A stretch of DNA of 7,644 nucleotides. Source: Alphaproteobacteria bacterium. GTDB taxonomy: Bacteria; Pseudomonadota; Alphaproteobacteria; UBA3830. The position numbers and the translations under genes are program-made. Location: positions 1 through 7,644 of the forward strand of contig JAFQBQ010000148.1 in assembly GCA_017416635.1 (NCBI GenBank). The letters are read 5' to 3'. This document shows positions 6,245 through 7,644 of this stretch, piece after piece. The first letter of the stretch is position 1; every line of letters begins with the position of its first letter. Under the pieces are notes generated by a model. That model worked only from the letters and a program-made list of their open reading frames with translations. It did not search any database and was not told the DNA's origin.

Positions 6245-6270
6245 AAAAAAGAGGCCGAAGCCTCTTTTTT
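6245..6270 (-). terminator. Strong rho-independent terminator of the Gln-rich repeat gene, possibly bidirectional
   Basis: AAAAAAGAGGC (6245-6255) pairs perfectly with GCCTCTTTTTT (6260-6270). On the minus strand the loop is the stable TTCG tetraloop and the stem is followed by a T run. It lies 27 bases past the stop codon at 6298-6300. The A/T symmetry means it could also act on the plus strand. Confidence 0.88.
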
Positions 6271-6297
6271 AGGAATAAAATTCCCTCATTTTTTCGC

Positions 6298-7644
6298 TTA
6301 GAACAAGGCTTCCTTTGCTTTAAGAGAACCATCCTGAGCAACCTCTAACCCAAAGAAATTCCACTGGGAATTAGGATTGCTAAACTGATAAGCATTCCCA
6401 TCATTACGCCGCACAACGTTCTTCAGCGTATCAGGATTTTGATCATTAACGGCCTGGTTGGTATTGAAATCGCCTCCTCGCTGTAAAATTCCAGCTTTCG
6501 TAAAGGCATCCAGTAATTTCTCTCCAGCGGCTTGTCCATCATTTATTGCAAGTACAGCACCTGCATCCACATGTGGAATCTCATAAGCCCTACCCAATAA
6601 CTGGGTCACATGCTCAAGGTCGTTTTCTGGTACGTATCCCTGGCGAGCGGCATCTCTGACAGCGTTATAAGCAGGAGTATTCTGCTGATCAGCTGGCAAC
6701 GCCATGTAATTAGCCATATCACCACGATCTTGATCTACCGCATCATTAACTGCATCATTGAGCTCCTGATCATTATGCAATCCACGGCGAGCGGCATCTC
6801 TGACTGCGTTATAAGCATCTCTGACTGCGTTATAATCCGCAGCATCCTGCTGCTCAGGTGTCAATGCCATGTAACGAGCCATATCACCACGATCTTGATC
6901 TACCGCATCATTGACTGCTTCATTGAGCTCCTGATCATTATGCAATCCATGGCGAGCACGCTGTACTGCCAGATCCTGCTGCTGGGCAAAGCGGTCTTGA
7001 GCCTCACGCATTGCCGCCTCATGCTGCTGATTTGCTCGATCCAAGTCATCTTGCGGAATCAAACGATGAACTTCTCTTATCCGAGCCAACTGATCTGCAG
7101 GAATATTTCCTATATCACCGAAGACAAGCTGCCCAGCCTGATTTACAGCAGGAGCTCCCGCCGCTTGCGGCTGAACTCGAACCAGGTTCGGATTCATTTC
7201 ACGCGCGAAGTCGGCAAAATGGCCACCTTGCCGCGCAGCTCCAGTACGAGCATCAGAATGATCCGCTACCCATCTTGCAACTTGCTGCTCCGACGCTTGA
7301 CCAGCTCCGATAAGCTGATTAAAATTTGCCACAGAGTCCTGCCTAGTCAACCCTGCCCTTCCTAAAAACCTAATAGCTTTATTTGCTGTATTCTTCTCGG
7401 CACCATCCTGCAATCCGTTGGCATAATCAGTTAAACGCTGAACAAGCGTCGGTCCCTGAGGTTGATTCTGCTGCTGATTCTGCTGCAGAGGCGCTGCACC
7501 CTGCTGCTGAGGCGCTGCACCCTGCGGAACACCTTGGTTACGCACCTGCTGCTGTGGTGCGCCCTGCGGAACACCCACCTGACGCCCTCCTAAACGATTC
7601 AGAGCATCCGAATCCGAACAAACCAAAGCGAACATGGCACTAAG
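6298..7644 (-). CDS. Gln-rich, internally repetitive protein of unknown function, N-terminus beyond the window
   Basis: The frame is open from the stop at 6298-6300 to the right edge. The first ATG inside the window is at 7635, but codons before it (Leu-Ser-Ala) continue a hydrophobic run, LSAMFALVC. I therefore infer that the true start and most of a signal peptide lie beyond 7644. Counting from that ATG, residues 20-62 are low-complexity Q/G/P/A (VPQGAPQQQ repeated). Residues 63-225 are a mostly helical region rich in Ala, Gln, Asp and Arg. Residues 227-329 hold two near-identical repeats (GLHNDQEL..AVNDAVDQDRGDMA), with a degenerate third start at about 330. Residues 335-445 form a non-repetitive end rich in Asn and Gly. 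Base composition is clearly richer in GC than the flanks, with many CAG codons. No family is recognised. A secreted or surface protein, perhaps host-interacting, is speculation. Confidence 0.75.
   Translation of the reverse strand, partial: LSAMFALVCSDSDALNRLGGRQVGVPQGAPQQQVRNQGVPQGAAPQQQGAAPLQQNQQQNQPQGPTLVQRLTDYANGLQDGAEKNTANKAIRFLGRAGLTRQDSVANFNQLIGAGQASEQQVARWVADHSDARTGAARQGGHFADFAREMNPNLVRVQPQAAGAPAVNQAGQLVFGDIGNIPADQLARIREVHRLIPQDDLDRANQQHEAAMREAQDRFAQQQDLAVQRARHGLHNDQELNEAVNDAVDQDRGDMARYMALTPEQQDAADYNAVRDAYNAVRDAARRGLHNDQELNDAVNDAVDQDRGDMANYMALPADQQNTPAYNAVRDAARQGYVPENDLEHVTQLLGRAYEIPHVDAGAVLAINDGQAAGEKLLDAFTKAGILQRGGDFNTNQAVNDQNPDTLKNVVRRNDGNAYQFSNPNSQWNFFGLEVAQDGSLKAKEALF
6649..6957 (-). 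repeat. Long in-frame repeats in the Gln-rich protein gene
   Basis: Copy 1 (6793-6957, residues 227-281) and copy 2 (6649-6792, residues 282-329) share long identical blocks, for example CATTATGCAATCCA at 6936 and 6771, which are 165 bases apart. Copy 1 is longer by seven residues because of an internal 21-bp tandem duplication. Differences cluster at the end of each unit (TPEQQDAAD versus PADQQNTPA). Confidence 0.9.
6794..6835 (-). repeat. Exact 21-bp tandem duplication (YNAVRDA twice)
   Basis: The 21 bases at 6794-6814 are repeated without change at 6815-6835, each encoding seven residues, YNAVRDA. A third copy with one difference lies at 6650-6670 in the second long repeat. Exact identity points to a very recent slippage or recombination event that preserved the frame. 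Confidence 0.92.
7450..7575 (-). repeat. CAG-rich low-complexity tract with a 42-bp near-repeat
   Basis: This encodes the Q/P/G/A segment near the N-terminus. CCCTGCGGAACACC recurs at about 7520 and 7562, 42 bases apart, encoding GVPQGA twice. CTGCTG runs (CAG on the coding strand) are scattered between them. Such tracts are prone to slippage in multiples of three. Confidence 0.7.

Noticed and set aside
6077..6301. Plus-strand 74-codon frame between the two minus-strand genes
   Set aside because: It is lysine- and phenylalanine-rich from A/T-rich DNA, runs through the strong terminator hairpin, and has no ribosome site or recognisable domain.
6649..6957. CRISPR array
   Set aside because: The repeats are adjacent, in frame and encode protein. 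There are no unique spacers of uniform length.
6610..7365. Long plus-strand open frame (251 codons) opposite the Gln-rich gene
   Set aside because: It mirrors the repeat structure of the minus-strand gene, has Ile/Ser-rich composition typical of antisense reading, and lacks a convincing ribosome site. The minus frame is longer and has a proper terminator.
7011..7643. Plus-strand open frames rich in Ala, Glu and Pro near the right edge
   Set aside because: They are shadows of the CAG-rich low-complexity coding sequence on the minus strand.

Overview
The window looks like a chromosomal segment from a low-GC Gram-negative bacterium. The best taxonomic hint is DnaQ: its C-terminal tail (an HAAFL...AMWEK-type end) and the GGKQAGL stretch before it resemble alphaproteobacterial epsilon subunits. 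Together with the decaying mobile DNA and the secreted repeat-rich proteins, this suggests a host-associated alphaproteobacterium, perhaps Holosporales-like. That placement is inference, not proof.

Layout. (1) Positions 1-2173 are the end of an integrated mobile element. It carries a DUF927-type P-loop ATPase/helicase gene that enters from the left edge and is broken by one in-frame TGA at 530-532. Two small paralogous helix-turn-helix genes and a possible 38-codon ORF follow, chained by short overlaps. A hairpin and a gene-poor stretch with four TAGTACAAA-type repeats then lead up to the 3' end of a tRNA-Thr(TGT) gene at 2174-2249 (minus strand). This is the arrangement expected where a tyrosine recombinase has inserted an element at a tRNA 3' end, although no integrase lies in the window. 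(2) Positions 2250-5092 look like core chromosome. dnaQ (minus) diverges from a compact three-gene plus-strand operon: a response-regulator/SpoIIE-type PP2C phosphatase, an RsbW-like HATPase anti-sigma kinase, and a STAS anti-sigma antagonist. These three make a complete partner-switching module, but no sigma factor is next to it. A rho-independent terminator follows. (3) Positions 5093-7644 hold two minus-strand orphan genes. One encodes a probable exported coiled-coil protein of 278 aa. The other encodes a Gln-rich, internally repetitive protein that runs off the right edge and is visibly richer in GC than its surroundings. Each is followed by its own hairpin.

How the parts work together. 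The ATPase and HTH genes would serve replication or regulation of the mobile element. In the partner switch, a signal at the receiver domain would control the phosphatase, which dephosphorylates the STAS protein; the STAS protein then captures the kinase/anti-sigma and frees an unseen sigma factor or other target. The two exported or repetitive proteins have no family I recognise. They are the least explained part of the window and show recent in-frame duplications (42 bp, 165 bp and 21 bp).
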